A stretch of 64,000 bases of DNA from Scalesia atractyloides (lineage: Eukaryota > Streptophyta > Magnoliopsida > Asterales > Asteraceae). Shown here one piece after another: positions 1 to 11,964 of this stretch. A program made the position numbers and the translations under genes. The notes below the pieces were generated by a model that saw only the letters and a list, made by a program, of their open reading frames with translations, did no database searches and was not told the DNA's origin. The DNA lies in the NCBI GenBank assembly GCA_947069175.1, contig CAMTDV010000009.1, forward strand, positions 10,549,663 through 10,613,662, in the 5' to 3' direction. Positions within the stretch are counted from its first letter, which is position 1, and every line of letters starts with the position of its first letter.

Positions 1-1753
1 TCTCTGATATGCAGCTTCGTTCAGTTTTATTTCTTTATTTACTCGTAAAACTTTTTCCTTGTCTCTAATAAGGTCACGGTTGATTGATTTGTAGTGTGCC
101 ACGACGTTCATACACGGTTTCGAACACAGTTTTGCTTTGAACTCGTATGGAACGCTATTTACTAGTTCCTTATCCTCCTTTTCTTTTGCCGACTCAGTCT
201 TCATTGCAGATGCAGACGCCTCACCATCTTGCTTCTCTGGAGTTTCCTTTTAGCTTCATAATTTGGTGGATTAGCAATGCTTTTCAGCCCCTTGTCAACA
301 GAATTTTCCTCTGGGATACCGACAACTTTGTTTTGAACATATTTCATGGGACCAGCTGCTAATTCATTCGTTATCTTGATTGCTGAGACCTGAACTGATG
401 CTTTTGGTTCTTTTGAGATTTTAGCCATCAATGCTTTGTTTACTTCTTCTTTTGTCTCAGCTATCTCGTTTGCCCAATCGTAATCTTCCACAACTAGAGC
501 CTTTGTAGCATTATCGGTAGCATTTGAGTTTCCTTCAATGGCAATCGGCCTTCGGATAGGAGCAATTTCAGCATTATCCTTCTTTAGCAGAGGACAATCT
601 CTTTTGAAGTGACCAAGGTCCTTGCAATTGTAACAACGTAGCTTTGACTTGTCAAAGCCAGCTTTACCGAGAGACAATCTTTTCCCTGTTTTGTCTTGGA
701 ACTTTTTCAAGCGAAGAGTGATCATAGCCGTTTGCCATTTCAAGTCCATCTCTTCCATGTCATCTGGATCCACCTGGTACATATCTTCAGCAGTGAGATA
801 GTTTCACTACAATTCCCCGGACATAAGAGCTTCATAACTTCTTATGAAAGTATTGAACAAAGCAACATGTTCAGTTGATATTGAGTGCTTGAGCATCCGC
901 GACCACAAAGGATTTAGACTGTGAAGATGTAGCAGAGTTTGCCGAAAGCATTGTTGTAGGATGCATGAGTACTTTGAGAGCTTGGACCTCCTGAGCTTGT
1001 TGGTGCAAGAAAAGCCATGTTCTTGGGCATGATGACAACAGCCGATTTTTGACTGGATTGATTCATTTCTCTTTTGATAACGTCCATTTCAAATGCCTTC
1101 AGAGTATTAATCAGATCTGAAAGAGTGACGGGGGTTGTACTATGCAAGAAGGTTCTTTTGATCATCATGCATTACAAGCTCCATTCTTTAGGAAGTGAAT
1201 CAAAGAGTTTCTTCATCGATGCGTAATTGGCAACTGGATTTCCCACTTTCTTCATCTTGGTTAACACATTTAGAAAGCGACTGATATGATCAGATAGACT
1301 TTCTCCTTGGATACTTCCAAACATATCATATTCCTTTTGCACTATATCTCTTTTATTGTCCATCAATTCTTTATTTCCCTCGTAGTGCTCAATAAGTGCC
1401 AACCACAGTTCATGAGCTGAAGTGTACTCTTCGAACAGGTTGTTGTCCTCCTTGTTCAACGCCATGGTTAGAGCAGCATGAGCACGGCGGTCACCTTGAA
1501 TCAGAGCTCTATCTTCATCCGTGAAGGTTGTAGGATCTTCGTTTACCACCCAAACATCATCTTCTATGAATACCGGAATGTGGGGTCCAACGGTGACAGA
1601 CGTCCATTGAGTGTAGTCAGTGTACTCAAAGAACGCCCTGATGCGGGTTTTCCAGCTGCTAAAATCCTCGGATCCTTTCAACTTAGGAGGCCTAGTTGCA
1701 GTTCCAGTTTCAAGTTCGGCTTGTGCGACAGTGGTCAATTGACTTAGAGACAT
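1..1753 (-). pseudogene. Ty1/copia gag, 5' part of an element running off the left edge
   Basis: Capsid/nucleocapsid part of a copia polyprotein, which packages element RNA in cytoplasmic virus-like particles. It reads leftwards from an ATG at 1753. A UBN2-type gag domain covers about the first 190 codons (1172-1753), with a tryptophan-rich start and the segment around LSDHISRFLNVLTKM. A frameshift near 1170 moves the reading to 914-1168, and another break near 800-900 leads to 201-782. That last block holds the acidic stretch DPDDMEEMDLKW and a CCHC zinc knuckle, CYNCKDLGHFKRDC. Downstream (1-200) is a lysine-rich, coiled-coil-like stretch. No protease, integrase or RT is visible because the element leaves the window. 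The gag resembles the SIRE/Maximus type (inference). At least two breaks make this a pseudogene. The upstream leader, primer site and LTR at 1754-2861 confirm orientation. Confidence 0.85.
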
Positions 1754-2374
1754 TTTGTCACTTGATCAGATGTTAATTACGCTGGCAATGACGCTGAACA
1801 ATTTCGCGGATGACTCTGAGAACTGATCCGGCGAAGATGCTAATTACGCTGTTAAACACAACACAGACAATAACTTCATTAAGTTCGCTGATTACCGTAA
1901 TAAGGTCGCTGAGGATCCTTATTATGGTCTTCGAATTCGCCTTCGAATTTAGTACGCTGACACTATATCGCCGAGAGTTGACAATTTCGCTGGTGTATAT
2001 GCAGCGTAATTGTCAATTACACTATTAGCAAATTAATTACGCAGAATTCAACCAGTTTTACGCCAGATTCAAAGTTATCTACGCTATATTCAAATATATC
2101 TACGTTGTCTTCAAGATAATTACGCCCAACAGGGTTTAAGCACGAACAAAAACCCTCAAATCACCCAAAAACGACTCAAAATCCATGATTTTTGTATCAA
2201 AATGACTCAAATATTTGTCTAACCACTGATTAACAACAACCCAACAATTAATCACACCAAATCAACTCATTTTAAGCCCAAAAATTTGAAAACACCATGA
2301 AACTTTGAAAAACCTTTGAAAAATCTTCAAAACTTGAAATATCTCAACAAAAATCAAACAATAAAAAGCACAAA
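1754..2374 (-). other. Untranslated leader of the left copia element
   Basis: About 620 bases lie between the primer-binding site and the gag ATG and hold no ORF. The right half of gag-proximal sequence is unusual for a recurring short motif of the type TACGCTG/TTCGCTG, about a dozen copies between 1765 and 2125, mostly in one orientation. The remainder is A-rich. Leaders of this element class carry dimerisation and packaging signals, but none can be assigned by eye. Confidence 0.6.
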
Positions 2375-2387
2375 GGCTCTGATACCA
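2375..2387 (-). other. Primer-binding site, tRNA-Met type (copia)
   Basis: The minus strand reads TGGTATCAGAGCC, complementary to the 3' end of plant initiator tRNA-Met. It starts three bases inside the LTR edge at 2391, the normal place for the minus-strand primer. This fixes both orientation and the inner LTR boundary. Confidence 0.85.
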
Positions 2388-2390
2388 AAT

Positions 2391-2861
2391 TGCGAGTCCC
2401 AAATCAACTACGGATCATAGTGGTTTGATTATTCACATACAAACACCTATTGATTAGGGGTTTGAATGTTTAATAGTTAAGAAAACTCAAAGAAGAAGAT
2501 TGAAGATTCTTGTTTTGGATGAAGATACAAGTGTTGTATATGAATCCCAAATGAGAATAACGATTTAAAAGCCTGGATACACAGATTAAGCATACGAATA
2601 CTCACAAGAATCACAACACAAGAAATCACCAAAATCACTAGTCCAAGAACCTTGGAGCTAGGGTTTTCATTAAGCAACATATATAGGTACTGACCATCCA
2701 GCGTAATTAATAAATACGCTAAAAGATTAAATACGCTGGACACTACAAAGATTCCCAAAATTACACTTTCAGTCCCTAAACTATCTAAAACATTATAAAC
2801 TAACATAAAACTATCTAAAACCTAGTTTAGTCAAGTATCAACGATCTCAAAAGTTCCAACA
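2391..2861 (-). repeat. 5' LTR of the left copia element (471 bp)
   Basis: On the minus strand the LTR begins TGTTGGAACTTTTGAGATCG at 2861 and ends in CA at 2391, next to the primer-binding site. The TG...CA termini, a size near 0.5 kb and a TATA box about 175 bases from the start suit Ty1/copia. The partner LTR and target duplication are outside the window. ACGCT motifs like those of the leader also occur at about 2700-2735. Confidence 0.8.
2679..2687 (-). promoter_or_regulatory. TATA box in the left copia LTR
   Basis: The minus strand reads CTATATATG, about 175 bases after the LTR start, the expected place for the element's RNA polymerase II promoter. Transcription would start about 30 bases further towards lower coordinates. 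Confidence 0.55.
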
Positions 2862-3149
2862 AGAGTTGAGGATAATAGTTTGAAAGTAAAGATTAAAATT
2901 AACATGGAAGGAGTTGAAAACACCAAGAAAAGGAGCCTTCAAGTCAAAACATAGAGAGCAAAGAAAACTAAACAATTAGAAGATTTTTTTTTTCAATTCA
3001 ATGGTCAAAGTCGCTTCTCACTGGTATAAAATTACAATGAACATACGAGCGATTTAAATGTTGGCAATCTTCTGGTACACATCACCCTGAATTAGTAAAC
3101 GAAATGATGGGTATACCAATTGAAACAGTAAGGATAAAATGGCAACAAC

Positions 3150-3870
3150 AATGGAATAGGTGGTTTTGAGTGGAGAAGTCAATTTAAAAACACCATATGG
3201 ATCAAAAGGCTATTTGTGAAGGCATACTTTGATGACATACTTCCTGGTATGCAGGACTCTGGGAGAAATTTCCGACTAAACATTTGGGTAGCACTTTTTA
3301 ATTTTTATAGTCTTGGGTGAAGCAAGTGATTACAATGTGGTTAAGCAAAGACTTTTATTCAATGTTAAACAAAACACAGAAATCACCGAGTTCAGGTGGT
3401 GTGATTACATGGTAAGTTGCTTGAAAAAGGCTAAAGCTTCATGGACCCCAATAAAGCATTTCGGTGGCCCTTTGCTCCTATTAGAAGTATGAATTACTTC
3501 TCTATAACATAAATAATTACGCTCATCACAAAACTTAAAACTCATTTGCTTTGATGCAGCTCGCACTAGTGTATGATGCTTTCAAGATAAAAGACAAGCA
3601 TAAGAGTGAAAGGGTATCAAAGAAACAACTAATTAGGATTCAAAATGCACTAGGTAACAGACTGCATAAACAACAAGCAAAACGCCATGGTGAGCCTGCT
3701 GCTAAGATGGGTAATAAGAGTGACTTTGAAGTAGATGAGCATAAGAATCTAATGCATGACGATAATGATGATGTGAATCCTAATGATAAAGACTTACATG
3801 TACAAAACGCCATGGCTATGGGTGACAAAGTGTTGGTCCTACAAAAGAACAGATGATTTTTGAAAGTCAA
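3150..3870 (+). pseudogene. Decayed coding sequence, unrecognised (possibly Ulp1-type MULE cargo)
   Basis: The plus-strand translation of about 3340-3500 gives a protein-like stretch with NVVKQRLLFNV, FRWCDYMVSCLKKAKASW and HFGGPLLLLEV. An open stretch of 101 codons follows at 3551-3856, lysine-rich then aspartate-rich. The tryptophan/cysteine spacing recalls proteins linked to Ulp1-protease-carrying Mutator elements, but this is a weak recollection. No catalytic motif, terminal repeat or intact start is seen. It could be an exon remnant of an ordinary gene or chance open reading. Confidence 0.25.
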
Positions 3871-5182
3871 AACATACTAATCAAATCAAGAAATAATCAG
3901 TTATCGATGCACACTCCTCTTATATATCGTGAATATTGAACACTATCAGAGCATCTGTTTGAAGATTGCAAAGATATGTTCAAGGCATGGAACACCTGTT
4001 GAAGAATAAGAAACCTTTGTTTGATGGCCAAAACCCTGTTGAAGACAATCATTGATCATGAAGATCAAACGTTTGTCTGGCCAAACAGATGTTTGAAACA
4101 AGTCAACAACGGTTTAAAGAACAGTGGTTAAATCAATGTAAAGTTTATGTTAGAACATATACTAGTTATCTTAGATAATTGTTTGATTCACGTATATATT
4201 TGCAACATATGCATAATCTTTTCTATTAATGTTAGATTTCACTATTAGGGTGATATCGGCTTGATTGCAAATAGACCTTTTGTACTTAGTATAAATAGAT
4301 CTCACATAGAGATCTATTTCATCACTTCACAGACATTCCTTTTGTACACTCGTTATGAAGCTCAAAAAGATGTTAAGGACTTAAACAAATTATAAATCCT
4401 CTAAAAATATGATTTTAAAATGTTAAACTGCAATAAATTATGTTGGTGATTGTGACGTATTGTAAATATTTAGCAAGATTAGGCGGTCACCTTTTTTATA
4501 TGGCATTGGTGCTAATTGAACACGGTTTTACGTATCCATTATAACACGGGCCTAATACTAGTTACTTTTGAAATCAATAGTAAAAAAATAATGTAACATA
4601 ACCCAATTTTTTTACTTAGTAATCAGGTTCTAATACTCAACAAGGCATCCAATGAAAGTTTTGGAGGCTTATAGCACTCGATATAATATGTATTTTCTAA
4701 AACGACTTTTAATGTATTTTCTAAACTTATAATCATTATACTTTGAACACACTTTGACAACCATCGTTTAATTCATGATGTTCGCTAATATACCATAACT
4801 AACACAGTAATTCGTAATAAATTAAACCTAATAAATGATGAAAAAGCTTTATTTTTATTTTTATTTTTTTCAATCCAGCCCAACCCATTTTGATTCAGCC
4901 TAGCCTACACTAGACAAAACTGAATTGTACAAAATGAAAGTATTTAGCCCTGATATTTTTAGCCACGGGCCAGGTTTGAGCACTTTGTACACTTGGCTTA
5001 CTTTACATGTAACAATACGAGAAGAAAAAAAAAACGTAATAACTTTTTGATTTTATGAACTTTAATATAAAATTGTAAATACATATTTAATTACGTAGTG
5101 GATTTATTAAGTAAAATACTTGTATTCAACAAGCCCCAAAAAATGGTGGATGTTAGTCTACAATGTTAGAAATCATCATGTG
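3871..5182. other. AT-rich intergenic DNA with an LTR-like promoter remnant
   Basis: No gene is supported. Around 3960-4370 the text has LTR or promoter character: repeats of GTTTG and GAAGAT words, a TATA-like TATAAATAG near 4280, then a short palindrome around AGATCTCACATAGAGATCT. No TG...CA ends or duplicated partner were found, so it is left unclassified. The rest is A/T-rich and featureless. Confidence 0.4.
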
Positions 5183-5447
5183 GGTAAGCTTGCTATTCAC
5201 AGAATCCCAACATATTTTCACACTCTGCAGTGTCGAGCTGTGGCTAAAGCGTGGCGTTTTGGTCCGGTCAATCAGACAAAAACTGACGGGTGTCTGAAGG
5301 GTCTGTTGACCGGCCCAAAACGCCGAGCTTTGGCAGCGTTTTAGTCATGTCAACAGGACAAAAGACTAACGCCGCGCTTTAGCACAGCTTGACACTACAG
5401 GGTGTGTAAATAGACAAAGGATGTGTGAATAGAGATGGTCGTAACCC
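5183..5447. mobile_element. Foldback MITE with nested inverted repeats
   Basis: The left arm (about 5192-5260) and right arm (about 5368-5432) are imperfect inverted copies over roughly 65 bases, including AGTGTCGAGCTGTG on the left and CAGCTTGACACT on the right. A third, inner copy (about 5308-5340) is also inverted relative to the left arm, sharing GGCGTTTTGG and CCGGTCAA words. The unit thus consists of alternating arms, and its GC content stands out from the AT-rich surroundings. No coding capacity. Outer limits and target duplication are unclear, so the superfamily is not assigned. Confidence 0.65.
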
Positions 5448-6525
5448 TTTAATCATGTGTGGTCATCAATGTTTAAGATACACTCATTGGTCATTGCAAT
5501 AGCATTTCCTCAAAGTGGATATGCATAGCAATAGCATCAAAATAGGTGACTCTATAGCAAACTTAAAAACTAATAAACTGAATTTTCAGATTACATTTAT
5601 TTTTCTTGGTTTATTATTTCAAAAGTTAACATGTATTCTCATCTAGTAATTAAAATAAACAAGAATTAAGGCTCCTTCCGTTGCGGCGGAGCGTAAAACC
5701 GTATCAAATAGCATCAAAGTCACATCACCGCTAGCGGCCACCAACATTGAAGTTGCGGCTTGTTAATACGAAGATATGAAACCGAATCATAAAATATTGA
5801 AAAGAATAACTAAGTCGATCTAATATCTGCGCGCTGCGACGAACTTGTCAAACGCGAAAAAATAAACGTGAAAACGTCGAACCACATATGCGCGTTGTGT
5901 CGTGTTAACTTGCAAAATTTTGAAGAAAATTGTAAAAATATTGAACCACATATGCACGTTGCACCGTGTTAACCTGAAAATTTTTAGAACAAAACGTAAA
6001 ACGATAATCTGTGAAAAATGAAAAGTATATAGGACCAAATTTGAAATAAAAAGTTGTGAGAATAAGTTATAAATAATGAAAGTTTGGGGTTAAAATAATT
6101 AAAAATAACAATTTTATGAGGTTAAAATTTTTTAAAAGATAAAAACTTTAGGTTAAAAGTAAAAAAAAATTCAAAGGGATTAAAATAAAAAAAATAAAAA
6201 TATTTGGGTTAGAAATGTAAAGTCATTTTTTATTTTGAAAAACCCCCCTATGAAAAAGATATAATACCATAAAACATAAAAACTGTGTATCTATGCGTTA
6301 GGATGTAAAATTCATCCAAACACAAGTAAAAAATAAAGAACACTTGTAACCTAAATAAAGAATATTTGTAAGAACATGATATAAGTTTCTCAAATAAAAG
6401 ATAATCGCATCAAGCTATATGCATTCATTAATTTCCTCTCTGTGTTCTAATCTTCAAAAACAATTAGTTAGATTAGCAAGTTCATATTTTTTTTGCATTA
6501 TAAAATCAAATAACCATATTAACAT
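5448..6525. repeat. AT-rich DNA with a 64-bp direct repeat
   Basis: Two copies of a unit beginning GAACCACATATG start at 5879 and 5943, continuing through GTTGTGTCGTGTTAAC and GTTGCACCGTGTTAAC. A third, more diverged unit may precede them at about 5818. A GC-rich hairpin, GCTCC...GGAGC, lies at about 5671-5693. These resemble the internal repeats and terminal hairpins of Helitron-like elements, but no CTRR end was found. The remainder to 6525 is homopolymer-rich and holds no gene. Confidence 0.5.
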
Positions 6526-6620
6526 GGGAAAATGAATATGGGCTGTTATACATCTAACTTAGATGTGAAACCCTCAAAACAACGTAGTTTTGATTAAAAT
6601 CAATCAAATCCCTAAATTTA
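6526..6620 (+). repeat. Left terminal inverted repeat of the MULE
   Basis: It pairs with 30412-30506 in inverted orientation with scattered mismatches and a few one-base gaps. It is flanked on the outside by the TATTAACAT target duplication at 6517-6525. Confidence 0.85.
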
Positions 6621-6735
6621 ATATTCTACCTTCGTATCAATATCCAATTCACTATCAACACCTATGGTTTTTTCCCCTGTTTGATTGCCACTGACTTCAT
6701 TGATCTCCAATCAAATCCTTAAATCCATATGTATT

Positions 6736-7043
6736 AGGGGCGTAGGGGTGGTTCACGAGTGAAAAAATTCCATCACTTGCAATACCCAATAGGTTCCTGC
6801 CATGTCAGTAACCACTATTCCATCACTCACAGCATTTTTTAGTAGAAATACGCATCACTCATAACACCAACAATAAACCCTCACCCCATCACATGTTCCA
6901 CACTCATTCAACAATAACGCGTCAATTAGTTCACGGAAATTTGATTCACTCGTGGAAATTTGTAGGGTGGCGGTGGGCTTTTGTAACTTCCACTCGTGGA
7001 AGTGAAGTTTCACGGAAAAAAGGGTGACCGCCCCGGGTCCCCT
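6736..7043. mobile_element. Probable PIF/Harbinger-type MITE inside the MULE
   Basis: The left end AGGGGCGTAGGGGTGGTTCAC and the right end, on the opposite strand AGGGGACCCGGGGCGGTCAC, are imperfect inverted repeats of about 20 bases. The interior repeats CACTCGTGGAA-type words and has no ORF. The target duplication is not clear (TAT/ATA at the edges), so the superfamily is tentative. Confidence 0.5.
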
Positions 7044-7447
7044 ATATCATCATCATCATAAAGTCTCACACTTAAACAATAACAATACTAATGAAATTTT
7101 AGTAACTTTTAATGAAAGCATTTCAACAAACACGTGTAATGCAATTCACCAAAAAGTGAGAGAAACATATGATTTATTTTGATTTTGGAATAAAATCTAG
7201 AAAAACATTTAACTTGCAAATTGGTTTCTTTAGCACTCATGTGAAGTGAGAATTGGTTAAGGCGATTTGATCTTGTAATTCAGATTCGATTGTGATAATC
7301 TTTAACTATCTGCCATGGGGTAAGGGGTTATGTGGGGTACCATTTAGAGGGTGGCAACCCGCGGTTGCTGCCCTCCTTCGTCTTGTATAGAATTTTACTG
7401 GTTTTCTACCCCCCAACAACTCATCTTGAGTTTGGTGTACCGTTAGT

Positions 7448-9968
7448 GTGTTTTTTCTTCGGTGGCAATTAACATACGCCCATGGTCCTACGAAAGGGGG
7501 TCGGAACGTTAAGTCAGTGGGCCCTGTGCACGGCTCTGCTAGTGGTTTAAGGACTTTCCCTTTCAAATTTTTCAACGAATGTAAAGATGGCAAACCAGGG
7601 TCTGTGGGTTTTTTCCGCCTACTTGAACACATACAAAGCACACACCTCAAGACAGAAAACCGAAAGCTATCTTTGAAGGAGGCTATCTCCAAGGACTTGG
7701 AACTTTTTTTGGATGTTGCGGAAGTTCTTAGGGAAGGGGATAAATGGTTATGTGGAAAGTGCATGGTGATGCATGCACTCAGTAGGGGATGCAAGCATGA
7801 TAATGAGGTCGTGTAGTTTGCCATGATCTCGGGGATGTTGAAGATTTCATTGTTGGGATCCGGAAACCATGTCAAGTGGTGGTTGACACAAACCCACGTC
7901 ACCCAGCAGGGCTCGGGGGTGATGTTAACCTACTCGAGCGTGTTTTCTCCCTCCCTATTCAGACTGTTAAAAACATTCCCCCCCAGTTGCCGGCTGTTGT
8001 TTGCTCAGGTTCTAACGGGTGCTTTGCGCAAAGTGGTAGCGTTGCCAGGATCGGTTGACAACTGGTCCAATTGTTTTCACTACCGCGTTGCACCTTGCGG
8101 GTGGTTAGACCATCCTCCAGACAAGAGCGAAGGTAGGGAACAGGAAATCTCTACAATGTAGTAATATCTTACACGCGCTTACAATTTGGAAAGATGGGTC
8201 TGGGTTTGATGATTGGTCTCTTCCCTATTGGATTACGTGGGGGAGACGGGGGCTTCAAGGGGAGAATGCAGGAGAGAGGAAGACAAAGAAAGGAACCCTA
8301 ATATTAAGCAATGTCTTCGGAAAGTCAGGGATGGACATTTCACAGCTGCGGTTAAGGTCCAATGCTCTAGTGGAGTTACCCCTCATGGTGATTCGACATT
8401 GAAAGCTCTTATTGATAAACACCCAGTGGTGCCGCCCCCGTCCTTGCCTTCCAACCCTTTGGCCCAACCACTCTTGTTGTTGATGGGAAGTGTGTACTCA
8501 AATGTATTCGATCCTTTCCTAAAGGACGTCATGTGGCAGAGACGGGATACGGGCCCAACACCTGCTAGATGCTATTGGTGGCGAGGGCTCCGTGACTTCC
8601 TCAGGTTTGCTTACGAGCATTACTGAAGTTGTTAACTTATAGCTTGGGGGATCCTGCCCTAAGGTGCTTGCTGAGTTTGTTGCCTCGGCCCCCCTCACCC
8701 CCTTATTGAAGCCCGATAAAGGAATTCGACCTATTGTTGTGGGGGGTATTTGGCGAAGGTTGGTTTCAAAGGTGGCAATGAAGAAGGTAGGGAAAGAAAT
8801 GACCCAGCACTTGGGTGACTATCAATTTGGGTGGGGGTGCCAAATGGGGCAGAGGCGGTGCTTCACAGTGCAAACAGGTTTCTCAACTCATTTCATGCAG
8901 ATGGTTCCTTAGCCTTGCTTACTGTGGATTTCTCCAATGCTTTCAGCACGGTCGACCGCACAGCGTTTCTCACGAGGTTCATCAGCGTTGCCCGTCAATC
9001 TATCAGTGGGTCCAATTTCTTTACGCCCAGCCTGCTAGGTTGTATGTTGGTAACGAGTGTATTGGGGCTACTACCGGAGTTCAACAAGGAGATCCTTTGG
9101 GGCCCCTTCTCTTTGCCCTTGCCTTACATCCCCTTATTCTCCGGGTTCAGGACCGCTGTAAACTCCCATTTCATGCTTGGTACTTGGATGTGGGACAATT
9201 ATCGGCAACGCCTCTGAGGTTGCTAAGGCCATATACATCATCAACGAGGAGGGGCCATCTCTAGGGCTTTATCTCAACATTTAGAAAACAGAGGTTTTTT
9301 GGCCGACATGCGACGGGCGGAAAGTTCAAGATGGGCTTTTCCCGAGAGGGATCGGTAGACCAGAGAAGGGATAAGCTCCTTGGTGGTGTGTTAGTCGGGA
9401 TCCTAGCTTTATTGAGGAGTTGGCAGGGCGGCGAGCCTCGGGGGCGGTTGACCTCATGAAACTCTTACCCTGCCTGAGAGTCCCCAATGTGAACTCCTTC
9501 TGCTAAGGTCGAACATGGGGGTCACTAAGTTACTTTTTGGGTTGCGGACTTGTCAACCGCATTTTATGGAGGATGCGGTATCTCGGTTCGATGATGGCCT
9601 TAGAGAGGCTATAGAAGACATAGTAGTGGGTGGTGGCCCCTTCTTTGGTGACCTCCAGTGGCGTCTGGCATCTTTGCCAATGCGTCTAGGTGGTTTGGGC
9701 CTCTTCTCAGCTCGAGATTTTTGGAGCTCAAAGAGGTCGTCGGGCTTGACCCGGACTATCAGGAGGCGCTTGAACGCTTAAATGTCTCTCTCCCAGACTT
9801 GGATATTGGCGGTTTCTCTAATAGGGACACTGCCCCTCGAAGCCACAAAAAACTTTGGCGAAATGCTCTTTTCGCAAAATCGCTCAAAGCCTGGGAGAAG
9901 CTTTTGATTTGTCATCCCGCCAGAAGGCATGTTTGAGTGCCTGAAAGGTTCCATGCTCAGGAATTTTT
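7448..9968 (+). pseudogene. Non-LTR-type reverse transcriptase, N-terminal and RT part
   Basis: A decayed polyprotein-like ORF in several frames. The N-terminal block (7448-7816) ends with a zinc-finger-like region, KWLCGKCMVMHALSRGC. The RT domain begins about 8660 with TPLLKPDKGIRPIVVG, then VPNGAEAVLHSANR, the catalytic strand LLTVDFSNAF near 8915-8945, and GVQQGDPLGPLLFALALHP near 9075-9130. The usual YLDD-type motif reads YLDV near 9180. A thumb-like region (MGVTKLLFGLRTCQP, GGPFFGDLQWRLASLP) follows at 9515-9700. At least five frameshifts or stops separate the pieces. Reading is cut at 9968 by the gypsy insertion and resumes at 29524. It belongs to a plant RT family I recognise in general terms; its clade is not certain. 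Confidence 0.75.
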
Positions 9969-10967
9969 TGTCACACCCTGACCCGCAGCGGAAATAAAAG
10001 TCGAGGCATGATTGGGTTATCACCAAAGCTCATGATATTTACTAAGAAGTTTCATATTTATAAAACTAAAATTAAAATTTACATATCCAACAAAAGGTTC
10101 ATACAAACACAATAAAAATCTAAATGTTTGTTCCAACGCAATAACTTGTTTATTCTTCTAGGCCATCCTACGTGTTTCTTTCCTCAACTTGAACACCTGT
10201 ATCATGTGTAAAACAGAGGAAATTTTGGGTCAACAAAAGTTGGCGAACGAATCTTGATAAAACATTTAAATGATTGCTTATTATGTTATTAAGAAATTTG
10301 CATAAATCACATGTGAGCAAATATATATTTGTAACCAATCACAAACCACATTGAATGAATATATGACATGAATGATGATGTGTCTGAGATCAAGGCTCAA
10401 TCAAACGGAGCTGATCTAATGAGGCACCTGATGCTCAACCCGTATCCCACGAGGAACTAATGGGCCTAATGAAATGAGTGCACGAAATGATAAAATGAAT
10501 CCACATATAAACCACACTACAAGCAATACACATTTGATCACGAAATGATATAAGCACAAGTGTTTAAGTTAAATAAAGAAATGATACAATACATGATACA
10601 CCCCCACCCCAAAACGTGATTAAAACGGGGAATTTGAAAGGATTCACTCACCTCGGGTGCGTATTCTTGAGTGGAAGAGAGAGCGCACGAGTTTAATCGG
10701 CGAGAAAGTACTAGCCTAGAAATAGTAACGCGATAAATAAGCAACTAATATTTCGGGTTAAAATCCTTGTTTAGATTTTTAAGTTCTTTTCGTGGATTGT
10801 ACTGATATTTAAATCCTTAAAAGAATATATATTTAACCTTTCCATTTAAATAAGTACAATAGAATTGAAATAAATAAAAATAAAATAAATAAAATAAAAT
10901 AATAAAAAAAAAATATATCTTGTCAGTCTGACAAGATCTCTGTCAGACCGGTTCAAGGTGTGGAAAG

Positions 10968-11379
10968 GCATGCGCGTGTATAGAGTCGAACTCGGGACCT
11001 CACGTTCCCATGCACGCAGCTCTTCCAGCTGAGCTACGTGTGTAACCCGACATATTCTGGATTTTAATTATATTTATACACACTTTAGTTATTTCTATTT
11101 ATTAAATTCAAAAGGTTTCAATAATCCGACCGGTGCGTGCCACAGCGCTCGAACCCGTGACCTTGGCGGTGTGATGCACCCAGCCCAACCAACTGGGTTG
11201 GGTGTCTAACCCGGCTATACATGCATTTTAATTATACTTATATACTAAACACGTTTACACAGAAAAGGTGAATTTTAAGAAGGGTTTTAAAATGTCAGGC
11301 TGGTGTGAGGGCGTGGACTCGAACACGGGATTACGCATATATAATGCACACAGTCCACCGTTGGACTGTGTGTCTAACC
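10968..11379 (-). other. Array of three sense tRNA-like modules in the outer 3' LTR
   Basis: On the minus strand the modules are about 11379-11300, 11214-11134 and 11049-10968. Each starts GGTTAGACAC or GGTTACACAC, forms a long hairpin and ends with a B-box-like segment (GTGTTCGAGTCC, GGGTTCGAGCGC, GAGTTCGACTC). The hairpins differ: ACACAGTCCA/TGGACTGTGT, ACCCAACCCA/TGGGCTGGGT and ACGTAGCTC/GAGCTGCGT, each self-complementary. They are separated by about 85-base AT-rich spacers with similar TATAATTAAAA wording, so the unit including spacer is about 165 bases. I do not call them tRNA genes because no canonical anticodon arm or acceptor stem is evident. Confidence 0.75.
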
Positions 11380-11694
11380 TGTTTAAAACACACGTTTTAA
11401 TTATACTAATCAGTTAACGGTTATTGTTCATCTTCTCCGAAAGAGTATGATTTCAGATCAGAAGCCGACATTCCTCAGATTATTAATATTTCATTAGTAT
11501 AATACGAACATAAAAGAAGGAAGATTAAGGATTTATACCACTGATGTCACTGGATCTTGGCTTATCTTCCGGTGGTAATGTTCCGACGACAAAACTGTGG
11601 CTCCGGCGAGACAGAGGAGGGGCGTTTAGTAGAGTTATCTCGAGGTTAGAAGTGAAAAGGAGAGAGCGAGTTTAACAATGAGGAGTTCGATTAG

Positions 11695-11703
11695 TATTTA
11701 TAG
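11695..11703 (-). promoter_or_regulatory. TATA box of the outer 3' LTR
   Basis: The minus strand reads CTATAAATA within CCTATAAATAC, about 540 bases from the LTR start, matching TATA boxes in the inner LTRs and in solo LTR B. The corresponding segment is deleted from the 5' LTR of this element. Confidence 0.65.
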
Positions 11704-11905
11704 GCTTGAAAGGGGTTGCTTGAATTCCGAATTCGGAAACCGAATTGAGTGATTGATTGCTCGCGATTGGGATTGATTGGTTCTAAATTTGGGAAGGGTT
11801 TACGCGGACAGACAGCTGGTTCTTACCGGATTCCAGAACAGAGACAAGATCGGCGGGTTTTTCCTGATTTGAATTTGCAGGAAAAATCACTCGGGTTCAT
11901 ATATA

Positions 11906-11940
<35 letters not shown>

Positions 11941-11964
11941 AGATTATTCGAACATCTTAACAAA

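Noticed and set aside
5671..5693. Helitron 3' hairpin at 5.7 kb
   Set aside because: The hairpin is present but is not followed by CTRR on either strand.
7306..7902. 198-codon open frame on the minus strand
   Set aside because: It is antisense to the RT gene's N-terminal block, whose plus-strand reading is recognisable. A shadow frame.
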